Below, piece by piece: positions 1 through 10,645 of a DNA stretch of 64,000 nucleotides. The notes beneath the pieces are model-generated. The model was not told the DNA's origin, made no database searches, and was given only the letters and a program-made list of their open reading frames with translations. The stretch's first letter is position 1. The number at the start of each line of letters is the position of its first letter. Both the position numbers and the translations under genes were made by a program. Source of the stretch: Rallus limicola (taxonomy: Eukaryota > Chordata > Aves > Gruiformes > Rallidae); NCBI GenBank assembly GCA_022605955.1, contig JAKCOZ010000001.1, forward strand, positions 15,988,146-16,052,145, read 5' to 3'.

Positions 1-3000
1 CTTGCTCCTCACAGATGGAATCCCTGTATCTGCCTCCCTGCTCCGCCCTGCCCAGGGCTGCAGTGTCTTCCTTTACTCAAAGACTTGTTGGGGTCGCTGC
101 TGTTGTTTCTTCAAACCCAAATCTGGGATTCACTTGTTTTTCCCACCCTCTTCCATTTTCAGAGCTTGTGGGTGAATGATACAGGGGGACCAGAACTGCA
201 GCACCTTCCCTGCCTCAGCTTCATTCCCCCCTCTCACTTCTGAGGGACCTCAGTGAGGATCCATGCAGTGTCTGACAGCTCCCAGCTGGACACCACAGCC
301 ACCGCTGGAGAGGCGACACCAAGCACCAGCAAAAGTCAACTGTCACCTCAGGATTTTCCTGGGGCAGAGCAGGTGCATACCACCACCACCACCAGCCAGC
401 CACTGGCAAAGGGGGGTGGTGAGGGCGGTGTGAATGCTGGCCCAGCTTCACCCTCCTCCCCTCAGAGAGGGGCTTCCTGGGATGCTGACTGGTCACGGAG
501 CAGGTTCCCACTCCCCTCTCCCAGCAGCCACCTTCCCCAGGTGTCTGCAGTGCCGGGGGGCTGCTGGTGAGGTGGGGGGGCCCGGCTGTGGGCAGGGTCT
601 GCGGCTGCTTTTCATGTCCCCCTCCAGGCTGGCTCAGGCTCACTCTTTCAGCAGGTCCCTGTGATCTTGGGGGTAATTATGGGTGTCAGGTTCAGGGCAG
701 CCAAAAGGAGATTTTTTTTGGAGGGGGGAGGTGGCGGGGAGCAGCAGGGGGGTGGTAAGGGGCTGGGGGAGGACAAGATGAGGTGGGTGCTAGTGTGGTT
801 TCAGCCCCCTGTCACCTGGGTCCTGTCCTGCTCCACATCAAGTTGCCAGAGCAGCCCTTTGCCCCATGCAGCCAGGAGCCAGCTCCCCGTTCTGGGGTCC
901 CCAGCTTTCCCCCACAACAACGTGCAGTGCCTGCAGAGACCGGGCTGATCCAGCTCTGTTAATCGTGGCTCCCTGCGCACAGCCTGGCCCCCTCCTGTGC
1001 TGTAGCACGCAGCTCCCAGCCAGAGCCAGCCAGGACAGGGGAGGGAACATGAGGATGCAAAAGCTGCAGCCCCAGTGCTGCTCCCTTCCCTTGGTGACAC
1101 ATCTTTCCCCCTCCATCACATGCTGCTTCGCTTCTTGCACCCCAGAATGAGCCAGACCTGCACAGCATCTTCTCCTGGGGAGTGTCAGGCTGTGTGTGGA
1201 GGGTGAAAATGCACCCACCTCTCCACTTGCAGCCGTTGGCCTCTCCTTCTTCAAGCCAAGTCTTCTTCCCAAAGGGAAACCCTAGGTAAGGCCCCTCCAT
1301 ACCCCCCTGCTCCTCCTTACTCCAGGGTGCTGAGCCAGGTCTTCCCAGGGTGGAGGCGGGGTAGGGGATGGGCGCCAGAGGAAATGGGAGAGACGGCGGC
1401 AAAGCAGGAACCCAGGTGTGAACCCACATAGGTAGCAGGGCCATGACTCAACCATCCAAGAGAGAGTGCCCTGGTGGCCCAGCTGCCGTCACGGCCCAGC
1501 TGAGAGCTCCAGCGGGGAAAACAGACAAGCCACGGGCCTTGCCACTCACCCGTGTTCTGCTCCAGCAGCCGTGGCCTGCCGTCCCAGTTCTGCTGGGGTG
1601 CAGGAGCACTGAGCTTCTGAGTTTAGCTCAGCATGATTCCAAAGGTCAAAGCCCCCCTTTCTCTTGGAGATCTGAGAGACTTGTGTACCCCAAAGCTTTT
1701 TGTCCCATCTGGCCAGCCTAATGTCAGAATCTCATGGGGTACAACCACAGATTTCCCTTCTCCTTGTAGGCAGCCTTCTCTCTCCCTCTGCAAAGAGTTA
1801 AATCTCTCTCTTCAGTTCAACACTTCTCCCCTCCCTCCTGCCCCCGGGATAATGTTTAACCAAGCCCATTGCTAATTAAATATCGATGACCTCAGGCAGG
1901 TTTTGTTATCGTCTGGAAACACCTGATGCATGTGTCACCAGCAAGAGTTTTTCTGGTCTCAAGTACACCGGCAACCCTTGAACTCAAATTGGCTTTTCCC
2001 TCCCCACCCCCCACCGCTGGCCACCCTGGGGGCTGACAGTTGAGGCTTTGCTGGCTGCCGAGAGGCTAGTGTGGGCTCGTCATTGCTGCTCCTATGGGAG
2101 CACAGTGGGAAAGGAGGGTGTAATCCTCTTCCACTCTCCCAAAGACAGGCCACTGCGGCCTTCCTCCCTCCACTGCTGGGCAGGCTCAACTTAAACATGG
2201 TGAATCTTCCTTTTCTGGGCTGAATGTGTTCTTTCCTACCTCATATGAGTGTTAACAAGACATGTCTGGGAGCTCAGCTATCTAAAATATGTCCTGGGAT
2301 TCCCAAGGGGAGGTGCAAAGACCCACAAGGAGGAGGACACCCTGTCCCTTTCTCTACTGCCCCCAAGCCAGACCTGGGGCAACACCAATGGGATGAACAG
2401 ACTGGAGCTGAGACCCTTAAGGGCCGCATTGGAGAATGGGAGAGAGAAGAAAGGGGCAAAACAGAAAGACGGTGAGAAAGGGGAGGCTGGGAGGGAGATG
2501 GGGATGTTCTGAGAGGAGTTATGTGAGACAAGATGGACTTTTACAGGGGTAGAGCCATATCCCAGATGGGGTTTGGGACAACTGGCCCCCCCAGAGCTGG
2601 GTGCGGGTAAGTGGAAAGGACTGCTTGGGAATCACATGGCAGCTGGGGTTTCCTGCCAGCCTTGCAAACCATCTCTGAGTCTCACTGCTCAAGGAGGTCT
2701 CTCAGTCCTGCAAAAACTCTCAGGACTGACTTTCTTTGCAGAGAAGAGCAGAGGCTTTGCTGACATTTTCACACTCCGCGGTATAAATAGCCAACCTCAA
2801 AAACAAAGGAAAACTCCCCATGAAGCCCATGTAAGGCAGAACTACGGTTGCACCATTTATTTATTTGCTCACCATAGCTATTTCCTGCCTCTGTTGGCCA
2901 GAGACCTCCTGTGCTGGCGAAAAGTCAGCTTTTCCTCCCTCACCAGGAATTTACAGATCAGCAGCACCGCTGGTAAGCGGGGGATTACGAACCCATGGCC

Positions 3001-6000
3001 TTGGCAGGACAGACTCATGCCTATGATTGGCCTTGGTCCTACCAGTTGCTCTGAAGTCCCATCTGTCTGCTAGGCACCTACAGCACAGGGTGTTTGTTGG
3101 CCATCTCCCATTGGAGCAGCAAAGTCAGGACTAAGGCTGGAGGGATCAGTAAGGCTGGACATTGTGCCCCACTCCAGCTTTGCTCTGTAAGGCTGGCACT
3201 TGTTGGGCGCTGCAGCAGGCAGGACTTCTTTGAGCTCCTCCATCTCCAGGGCATTGTGCCTCCTCTGACACCCCCACAGCCCTGGTGGGCAGCAGATGCC
3301 TCATTAAAGGGGGGCATGGTGGTGTGGTTTCCAGGCCATAAAGCTGGAGTGGGGACACACACCCCACTCGGGTGGCTTTTGTCACCCAGAGTCAGTTCTT
3401 GCTGTCCCCAGGCTGCAGGTCCCTGCCACAGGAGGTAAAGGAAGCACTTGATTAGGGATGAGCAAGCACCTGCGAGGGGGAGGGCGGCACAGACACCTGC
3501 GTCTGCACAGACCCGGCTTGTTCAACAAACTAGAGCAAGGCTACAGACGCGTCTTCTTTGGGATCCAGCTGCAATCGTGCTCTGCAGCTCCTTCCCAGAG
3601 CTTGTCGCTGCCTCCAGACCTGCCAGCAGATCAGTCCATGCACACGTTGCCTGGCTTGCTTCAGACAATGTCAACCAGGCTTGCTCAGGTCCCTTCTTCC
3701 CTTGCCTCAGCTGCACTGGCTGGATTTGCATGAAGTGAAGCGGGCAGTGCTTCCCCCATGGCTCCACCACCATGCTAGGAGGGTGGCAGCTCCTTGGGGG
3801 AAAGTGGTGGCCAGCAGCCAGGGGTGGGACCTCCTTCAGAAAATCCAGGAGTGTTCCTGAAATTTCAGATCTCTGTATGGGTTGCCAAGAAATCCCAGCT
3901 CTCCCTAGGGCATGCTCAGAGAAGATGGATGGATGAGCAGGTCCAGGGCTAGTGCTGCATGGGAGACACTATATTCCTCCAGCAGGCCTGCAAGCCAGAG
4001 ATGTCTTCTGCTTTGCTCATGGATGAAGCTGGATCACAGCTGCCTTTAGGTGCTCCACAAAACCACTCTCTGGGAAATGGAGCTGGGCTGTCAAGGAAGA
4101 ACATGGCATGATCCCTAATGTTCTGCTGACCACAGATGGGGATGGGAACCACCTTGCCTGGCCACCATGGCCAAGGTGTGGGAATGGATGGACCTGCCAG
4201 CAGGCAGCAGGTCACCCAGGACTTCCCCTTTCTGGCTGCTCATTCCCCTGCCCAAGATCCCTCGTGTGCACCAGCAGCCCCAGGGGACGGGGACTACCAC
4301 AGCTTGGCATGAGCCAGCTAGGGCGCTCACTCTGTCTGGCTCTGGGGAGGGTCCCTTGTAGTGGACTGTCTCCTCAGCCATTGTTATCAGAGTAATTCTC
4401 CAGCAGCTCGAATCCTGTTTTTGTGTCGGTGTTGCCTGGCTCTACAGGAGCGAGCGGGGAGAGAGAAACACAGGAAACAGCAGCGACGGAAGCAGAATCA
4501 TCTCCTGGAGGGAGCGAAGAGCTGCTGACGCCACTGAGGGGAACAAAGACAGAGATTCAGAAGGGCTTATGCACAGGCTTGCACTGGAGACGGCCCGGAC
4601 AAGTTGTCTCAGTCCCAGCTTACGGCACACCTCCCATCCCTCCAGCATGCTGCGCCTCCATCGTCCCCCACCCCGAGCCTCCCATGCTGCATTCTGGGGT
4701 ACAAGGGGAGCTCAGGGGGGCCCAGGGTAGGGAGAGGAAGAAGCGGTCGGCCAGCGCAAGTGTTTTTGTCTTGGGGAAACCCCAGGGAGGATGACCCATG
4801 GGGATGTCCTCTGTCCTGGCCCCAGCTGTTGCAGGAGATTCAGCTGGTGTGGCAGAGCGAGGGCAGCCATGGAGAGCAGCGCACAGCAGTGGCGTGGGCA
4901 CCAGCCTTGCTGCTGTCTGAAAGCGCTGCCCCCACCCTGAAATGGCAGGGGGGGCTGTCCCCACATCCCTCATGCACAACAGGCTCTCTGTCCCATGGGG
5001 ACAAATGGAAACTTTGAGTAAAAAGGCCAGAGGGCCTGGCGCTCGGTCTCACCCAGCACCAGGAGGAAAACGTGCAAGCTTCTGCCTTGCAGAGACATGA
5101 ACCACCCCATCCCTGTCCCCATCTGCTGTGCTCATTGTGTCCCAAGGAAGCCTCAATGCACTTCTGCTCCTGAAGATGTGGGTCAGCAGTGCTGCATCCC
5201 AAGTGCCAAGGACTCTTCTGCAGGGCTCTGGGGCAGAAAACCCATTCTCCCAACACAGGAGAAAGCCCTTCTGTCTCCCAGCCCTGTGGGATGCAGGTGT
5301 CCCAGCCAGGCTGGACTGGCGAGCTCACAAAGCCCTGGCCTCATTTGTAGCAGTGGAGGGAAATGACAGTAGTTACAGCCTTCTCCTTGACACACTTGTG
5401 CCAAGGAAATTCCCCCCACCCAGTCTTCATATCCCTAACTCTGAGAAAAGGATGTGCACTACAGCCTCTCCTTTTCTGTCTCTTGGGGGGCAGCACTCAC
5501 ATCTCAGACCCTTCTGTGGCTGAGGAGCAAGAGCCTGTCCCAGCCCCAAAAGATGCAGACCCCCTTGGTTGATAACCCTGTCTCCATGGCAGGTTCACTG
5601 CCTGCTCCAGAGCCAGTGTTGATGATCTCCCCTCGGTGACACCATGAGGCCCAGTGCTGCTGTGGCCACCACCAACATCTGGGAGAGTATCTGGGGGCAG
5701 TGGGGCCACGCAGGGCAGCACTGGTGGGAGAGAGCTCACAGTCCCCTAAACCTGCTCCCTGCAGCAAGGGCAGAGTGGCCCGGATGCGGCTGCTGGGAGC
5801 GCTGCTGTTCCCAGGGTCTGCCCTCATGAGCAGTGTTTGTGGCTGGAACACAAGCACCAAAATGTCATCGGCCCCTTATCTGCAACATATCCGTGTCCTT
5901 TTGGTACCCACTCAGCCTCCAAAAATAGCCCCAGCAGAGGGAAAGAATACATCCCTAAAATAGCACTGCCACTCGGGCTCACCAGCACTGGAGCTGCCAC

Positions 6001-8793
6001 CTGGTCAAGGGCCCATCGTGGCTCTGCAGGGAGATTTCAGGTCCATTCTCTTGCACTTTTCCAGCCTAAAATAACAGCCATGACCTCACCGTGCTGGGAG
6101 GTGAGCAAGTGCTTTGCAGCCTCTGCCCAAAGCACAGCCGGCTGCTGCCCAGCTGCTCAGTGCTACCTCAGGCCACCACCGGTGGGTGACTGCTCTGCAA
6201 GGGTCACAGGCAGGACCCTCTGCCCGTGCTGCCCACAGAGCCTGTGGTGGGACAGGGAGGTGTGAAGCTGCGAAGCACAGTGAAGCCCAGGTGAGTCACC
6301 CGGAGGGATGCAACCAGGGATGTGGGAGGAGCAGTCTGGTCCGCCACCTCTCCTGAAAAGGAGAGCTGCAGAGGAGGAGGAAGCTGGGAGGAAGGAAGGC
6401 CTTGTTTGTCTGTTCCCAGAGCAATGCAGGAACTGCTATATGAGGAATTACCTGACCTCACTTACATCTCCGGATGTTCTTCACCGGCTTCACCCCCCTT
6501 TCCCCATCCAAGCCTTCCCCCAGCTCCTGAGATCCTGCCCTTCACTGTATTGCTGTAGCTGCCTCTCCTCTGAGCTGCCCCAGAACAGGCAGCTGGTTTC
6601 CGCCAGGCTTCAAGTCCTCTTCCACCTCCTTACAGTCCAAATTTATCTGCACCTGCTCTTCCTCCTTAATGGACCACATTTGTTCCCAGTGCACAGACCC
6701 AGGATCCCAGCTCTTCCTGGCAGTCAGGGCATGGACACAGGGCTCTGCTGACTCAGGAAGGCAGGGAAAACCATGGCTGGTGGGACTTCCAGTTACAGGG
6801 AGGACGCTTCAGATACAGGGTGGCTTGTGGGATGCTCTGTGGGACCCAGCTTGGAAACTGGGGACTCAGGAAAGAGGAAATTTGGGTTCAGTATCTATCA
6901 CCAACATTTGTTGGCCTTTTTGCAGCCCATTCAGACCCTAAACATCTCTGTTTGCTCCCTGTGCAGCCCCTGCCTCATGCAGTCTCGCACAGCTGGACTT
7001 GTCGGCATCCGTGAAGGATGAGTGGATAAGACCATGACGCAGTTTTCATGCTCTTTGTAGGCTATTGCTTCCTCTCTTGCCCAACCCTTTAGAAGATCTG
7101 GGGAAAGATGTTTATGTAGAATACAAAAGGTTTAAGGATGTGTGTTGGATACTGAGGGATGGAGCCCGGCATGAAATAAATGCTGATCTGGAAGCAGGAT
7201 CCAGCACTGCTGCTCTTCATATTGAACAGCATTTCCTGGGGCAGGTTGGGGGCAGGGGGGGGGAAGGGGACGGAGGCTGCCAAGGCCAGGAGGGCTGAGA
7301 ATCATGATGCTAAGGTGTTCCCAGGGACTAGGATTCACCCAGGGACTGGTGTGTCTCAGAGACGGGGATGGCAGCACATTTTCCTGCAGAATGGACCTGG
7401 GCCTGTGACGTATGGCCAGGAGGGAAGGGAAATCTGGAGGGATATGCAGAGGAAGGGGAGATTGGCAATGGCATGAGCTGAATGGAGGTTAGAGCCGGGA
7501 TGGTTTGGGATCAGGGAAGTTTTTTCTTTCAGGTACCATGCTAGGAAAGTGGATGCTCAAAGTAGCTTCAGGGGCAGAGCTGTCCCCAAAAGGGATAGAG
7601 GGCAATGGAAATGGATTGCTGAGGTGCACCAGGGAGAGCTGAGAAGGTAGGCAGAGATAAAACCTCCTTAGCCTGAGTAAAACTTAGTTTTGTTTCAGAG
7701 AGGGCCTCTTCAACTGGAGAGTCTCCATTCCTTTGCAACCTCATAGCACCCTAATTTAAATTAGGGCCTGAGACCCTTCCAGGCTGGAGCAGGAGGAGGA
7801 AGAAGGTGTATGAGTCAAAGCAGCAAACATAGCACTCTCAAGGAGACTAATTTCACATCTGTGAAGGATTTTCTGAAATAACAGGTTATTTCTAGACTTA
7901 GGAAATTAACCAAGTAGCCCACTGGCCCAGAAGAGACCAGAGGGAGGTCTCATATCTCTGAATTCAACAACTCGTTGAGCAAGCTGACGTCACCGCTCGT
8001 TGCAGAGGACAGGAACTCAGGGAGAGGAAGAGGGGACCGGATGCTTGGCCAAAATACCTTAAGAAGTGATGTTAAGGATATCCCCTCTCCTCCAGAGCCA
8101 AGATGTGACGGTACCTCCCCAGGGCTCCATGGAGGTGAGGGGGTCACTTGCAGCAGGTGTTCCCAGGAGGCATTGCCCCACACTTCTTCCTACCTCCTCT
8201 GTTTCTCCTAGCCTTCTTCTGCATATAGCACTTGTTTCCTCCTGCCCCCCATGTTTTGTTTTGACCTGAGAACCAGCAATTGAAACCTTCCCAGTCCAGG
8301 CAAACAGGGTGCATGGGGGTCAATAGTGAGCAAAGAGCCCCTGTAGTGGCAGAGGGGCAAGACTGATGACCAGGGAGAGGTCATGGGGATGATATGATGG
8401 GCTTTGAGATGTCTGGAAGAGCAAACAGGCTCGTATTGCAGCAGCAAGACAAGCAAGAGGCCAGCCTGAACATCATTCCAGGCCTTTCTTGTCTTTGAGA
8501 GACCTTACAAGCTCATTAACCTGTCCAGTTCCACTGCCCGGTTCAATACAGCAGGAGCTGGCCAATGCTCAAGTCAGACATGAATCCCAGCAGTGCTTTC
8601 TAAGAAGGCGTAGAGAAGCCCTGCCAGCATGGACATCAGAAGTCCCAAGGGGGACTCATGGCAAACAGATTTTGTGTCATTTTGCCTCCAACATTTGTTG
8701 GTACAAAGAAAACCATCAGCAGAAGCAAGACACCAGTTTCAGGCCCTGCAGGAGTAGGACTGAACTAAGTGAGAACTTGTGGTTTTAACACCT
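1..8793. other. Non-coding flank, no gene supported
   Basis: Open frames on both strands are short, compositionally biased and match no protein family I recognise. The stretch holds purine-rich and pyrimidine-rich runs, G-tracts at about 722-771 and 7248-7267, and a TATAAATAG string at 2782 with no supported exon after it. A short AT-rich patch at about 1845-1945 contains homeodomain-like and ATCGAT cores and could be an enhancer, but nothing proves it. In human the gene upstream of PDGFB is RPL3; no RPL3-like exon is visible, so this is probably intergenic. Confidence 0.6.
722..771 (+). other. G-tract cluster with G-quadruplex potential
   Basis: Several runs of three to six G (at 723-728, 736-739, 747-752, 759-762 and 765-769) lie within 50 bases, separated by short loops. 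This fits the general pattern for a G-quadruplex. No gene context gives it a role. Confidence 0.4.
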
Positions 8794-9189
8794 GTCAACA
8801 ACTAACTGTGCAGGCATAGGGTGCTGGTCGTTGCCCTTGAGCAGGATGCAACCCCCTGGGACAATCTCCCTGCGACCACCCTGGACACACCCAGTCTGCG
8901 CCCAACAGCCCACACCTCTGCTGCTCTCCCACCATGCAGATGCATTAAATTTATTGGAACCAGGACTCGAACTATATAAAAATGAAGCAAAAGTGGGACA
9001 CCCTGAACCCTCACCACCAAGACAGTACACCAAACAGCACCCACAATCAGGGACCCCCACCACCAGACAACACCAAGATCATGAAGACCAACAAGAATGC
9101 CACTGGATCCACAGGTGGTGATATCTTTATCTCTGTCTCTGTTTTTCTCTCTCTTTCTCTTTCTCCTTTCTTTCTCTTTTGAAGTAAGA
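8794..9189. mobile_element. Possible older LTR-like element, left part
   Basis: The sequence ends in a long pyrimidine tract (about 9126-9180) after an A-rich, dispersed-repeat-like stretch. It is cut by the younger LTR that begins at 9195. Removing that LTR and one target-site copy joins it to the AT-rich sequence beginning at 10416. The texture resembles avian LTR sequence, but I could not define both ends or a target duplication, so the class is a guess. The left boundary, at a TGTCAACA string, is tentative. Confidence 0.3.
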
Positions 9190-9194
9190 TTGTG
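9190..9194. repeat. Target-site duplication, left copy (TTGTG)
   Basis: TTGTG immediately precedes the LTR's terminal TG. The identical five bases follow its terminal CA at 10411-10415. A five-base duplication is usual for ERVL-type and many other vertebrate retroviral integrations. Confidence 0.85.
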
Positions 9195-9382
9195 TGTGGT
9201 GGTTTGGCCCTGGCTAGAGGCCAAATGCCCACCAGGCCACTCGCTCACTCCCCTTTTCAGCTGAAAAGGGGAGAGAATATATATCTGGAAGCTTAGGACT
9301 CAAGATTAGGACAGAGGGATCACTCCACAATTAGTCACATGGGCAAAACAGACTCAGCACAGAATAAAAGAAAGAAAAGTGA

Positions 9383-9388
9383 TTTATT
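9383..9388 (-). terminator. LTR polyadenylation signal AATAAA
   Basis: TTTATT on the + strand reads AATAAA on the minus strand. It lies about 190 bases before the LTR's 3' end, where the R/U5 boundary is expected. It supports the minus-strand orientation of the LTR. Confidence 0.65.
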
Positions 9389-9508
9389 ACTACTACAACT
9401 ACACACACACAGTGAACCAGAGTCAGGTAATGAGAAGCACGGCCAGATCTTAAAGCACCTTTCCCCAACCCCCTCCTTCTTAGCAGACTTAACTTCACCA
9501 CAATTTTA

Positions 9509-9715
9509 CTCCCTTCTTCCCCCCCAACAAGGCACATAGAGGGGCAGGGAATGGGGAGTGGAGTTCTGGTGGTTCCTCACAAACTGCTTTCTTTCCCCAG
9601 ATCTTAACACTTCTACCTCCCCCCACCGCTCCCTTCTTTTATGACTTTAATCATAAATTCGCTCCCTTCTTCCCCCCCATCACAGAGCAGGGAGGGGCAG
9701 GGAATGGGGAGTGGG
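9509..9715. repeat. Imperfect internal duplication inside the LTR
   Basis: A block starting CTCCCTTCTTCCCCCCC and ending GGGGCAGGGAATGGGGAGTGG occurs at about 9509-9561 and again at about 9662-9715, 153 bases apart. The following bases are also loosely alike. It looks like a tandem duplication within the LTR, before or after insertion. Confidence 0.7.
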
Positions 9716-10410
9716 GGTTTTCAGTCTGTTCCTCCCAAGTTGTCTTCTGTTTCAGTTGGGGGGAAGGCATTCCACATACACACACTTCCTCTGCGGCACT
9801 GTGGGGTCCCACCCATGCGGGACATTCATATCCATGAACTTCTTCAGTGTGAGTCCCCTCTATTGGGGAGTCATCTCCTCACCACAGGCCTCTCAGCAGG
9901 ACTCCCTTCCATAGGGTGCTGATGTTCAAGCCCAGACTCCCCCGGCCTGGCTCCCCGCAAAGTCACAAGTCCCCCGGCAAGCCTGCTGAGGCGTGGATCA
10001 ATCTCTTCACAGGCCATAGATGTCTCTGCTCCCTGTCCTTATCTATGGGCTGCAAGGGGACACCCGCTCCACCATGGTCTTCTCCAGGAGCTGCAGGAGA
10101 ACCTCTCTTTCTGGCACTGTGAGACCCTCATTCTTCCCCCCACCTCTCATTCGGGCCTGGCCTTGGTGTCCACGCAGTTTGTTATATCTTCTCACTCCCT
10201 TCTCTGGTGGTGAAATGCATCTGCCTGCATGTTTTTTTCTCCTATATGTGATTCACAGAGGCACTGTGACCATCACCAATTGGCTCAGCCCTGGTCAGCA
10301 GCAACTTTGGCCTTGAATTGGCGGATGTTTGCAGCCTTGGGCCTGCAGAGAGCTTCTAGCTGCTGCTTGCAGAAGCCATCTCAGCAGCACAGCTATGCAA
10401 AACTGTTACA

Positions 10411-10415
10411 TTGTG
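10411..10415. repeat. Target-site duplication, right copy (TTGTG)
   Basis: Identical to the five bases at 9190-9194; it directly follows the LTR's terminal CA. Confidence 0.85.
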
Positions 10416-10645
10416 CCACATGGGACTTTGCTTACCCAGTTAAATTGTTATCCAATTAAGTAGTTGTTATTGAGTTATTGTTTGCAACCACTTGCCTTGT
10501 GTTGCCTTGTGTTCGTGTTAATTAATTGTTAGACTGGCTGGCTGGTGTCATTTCACCTTAATCCAGTTCAAGAGAATCATGAACTTGGTTGTAGGTCCCA
10601 AGGGGAGGCAGGCTGTCCTAAATGCTTCTTTCAGGCTGCCACACT
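10416..10645. mobile_element. Possible older LTR-like element, right part
   Basis: AT-rich sequence with repeated TTGCCTTGTG and GGCTGGCTGG strings continues from the left part at 8794-9189 once the younger LTR is removed. The end near 10645 is a guess. I cannot name the element and found no clear terminal CA with a matching duplication. Confidence 0.25.

Larger units (their letters stand above)
9195..10410 (-). mobile_element. Solo LTR of an avian endogenous retrovirus (ERVL-like)
   Basis: This 1216-base element starts TGTGGTGGTTTGGCCC, ends CTGTTACA and is flanked by a perfect 5-bp duplication. TG...CA ends plus the duplication define a complete LTR. I recognise the TGGTTTGGCCCTGGCT end from a family common in bird genomes. 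Its transcriptional sense is the minus strand: an AATAAA signal reads on that strand at 9383-9388, about 190 bases before the 3' end. No gag, pol or env lies beside it, so it is a solo LTR left by recombination between two LTRs. The family assignment (ERVL versus another class) rests on the duplication length and memory of the family, not on a search. Part of the interior is duplicated (9509-9715). Confidence 0.88.

Noticed and set aside
2782..2790. TATAAATAG string resembling a TATA box
   Set aside because: No exon, splice donor or protein-like frame follows it at a plausible distance; single TATA matches are frequent in 64 kb.
7089..7240. Frame with a protein-like stretch (DLGKDVYVEYKRFKDVCW)
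   Set aside because: It lacks an ATG in a good context, has no clear splice sites and matches no family I know; probably chance.
8950..8975. GTTCGAGTCC-like string on the minus strand, resembling a tRNA T-arm
   Set aside because: No acceptor stem, anticodon arm or D-arm can be built around it.
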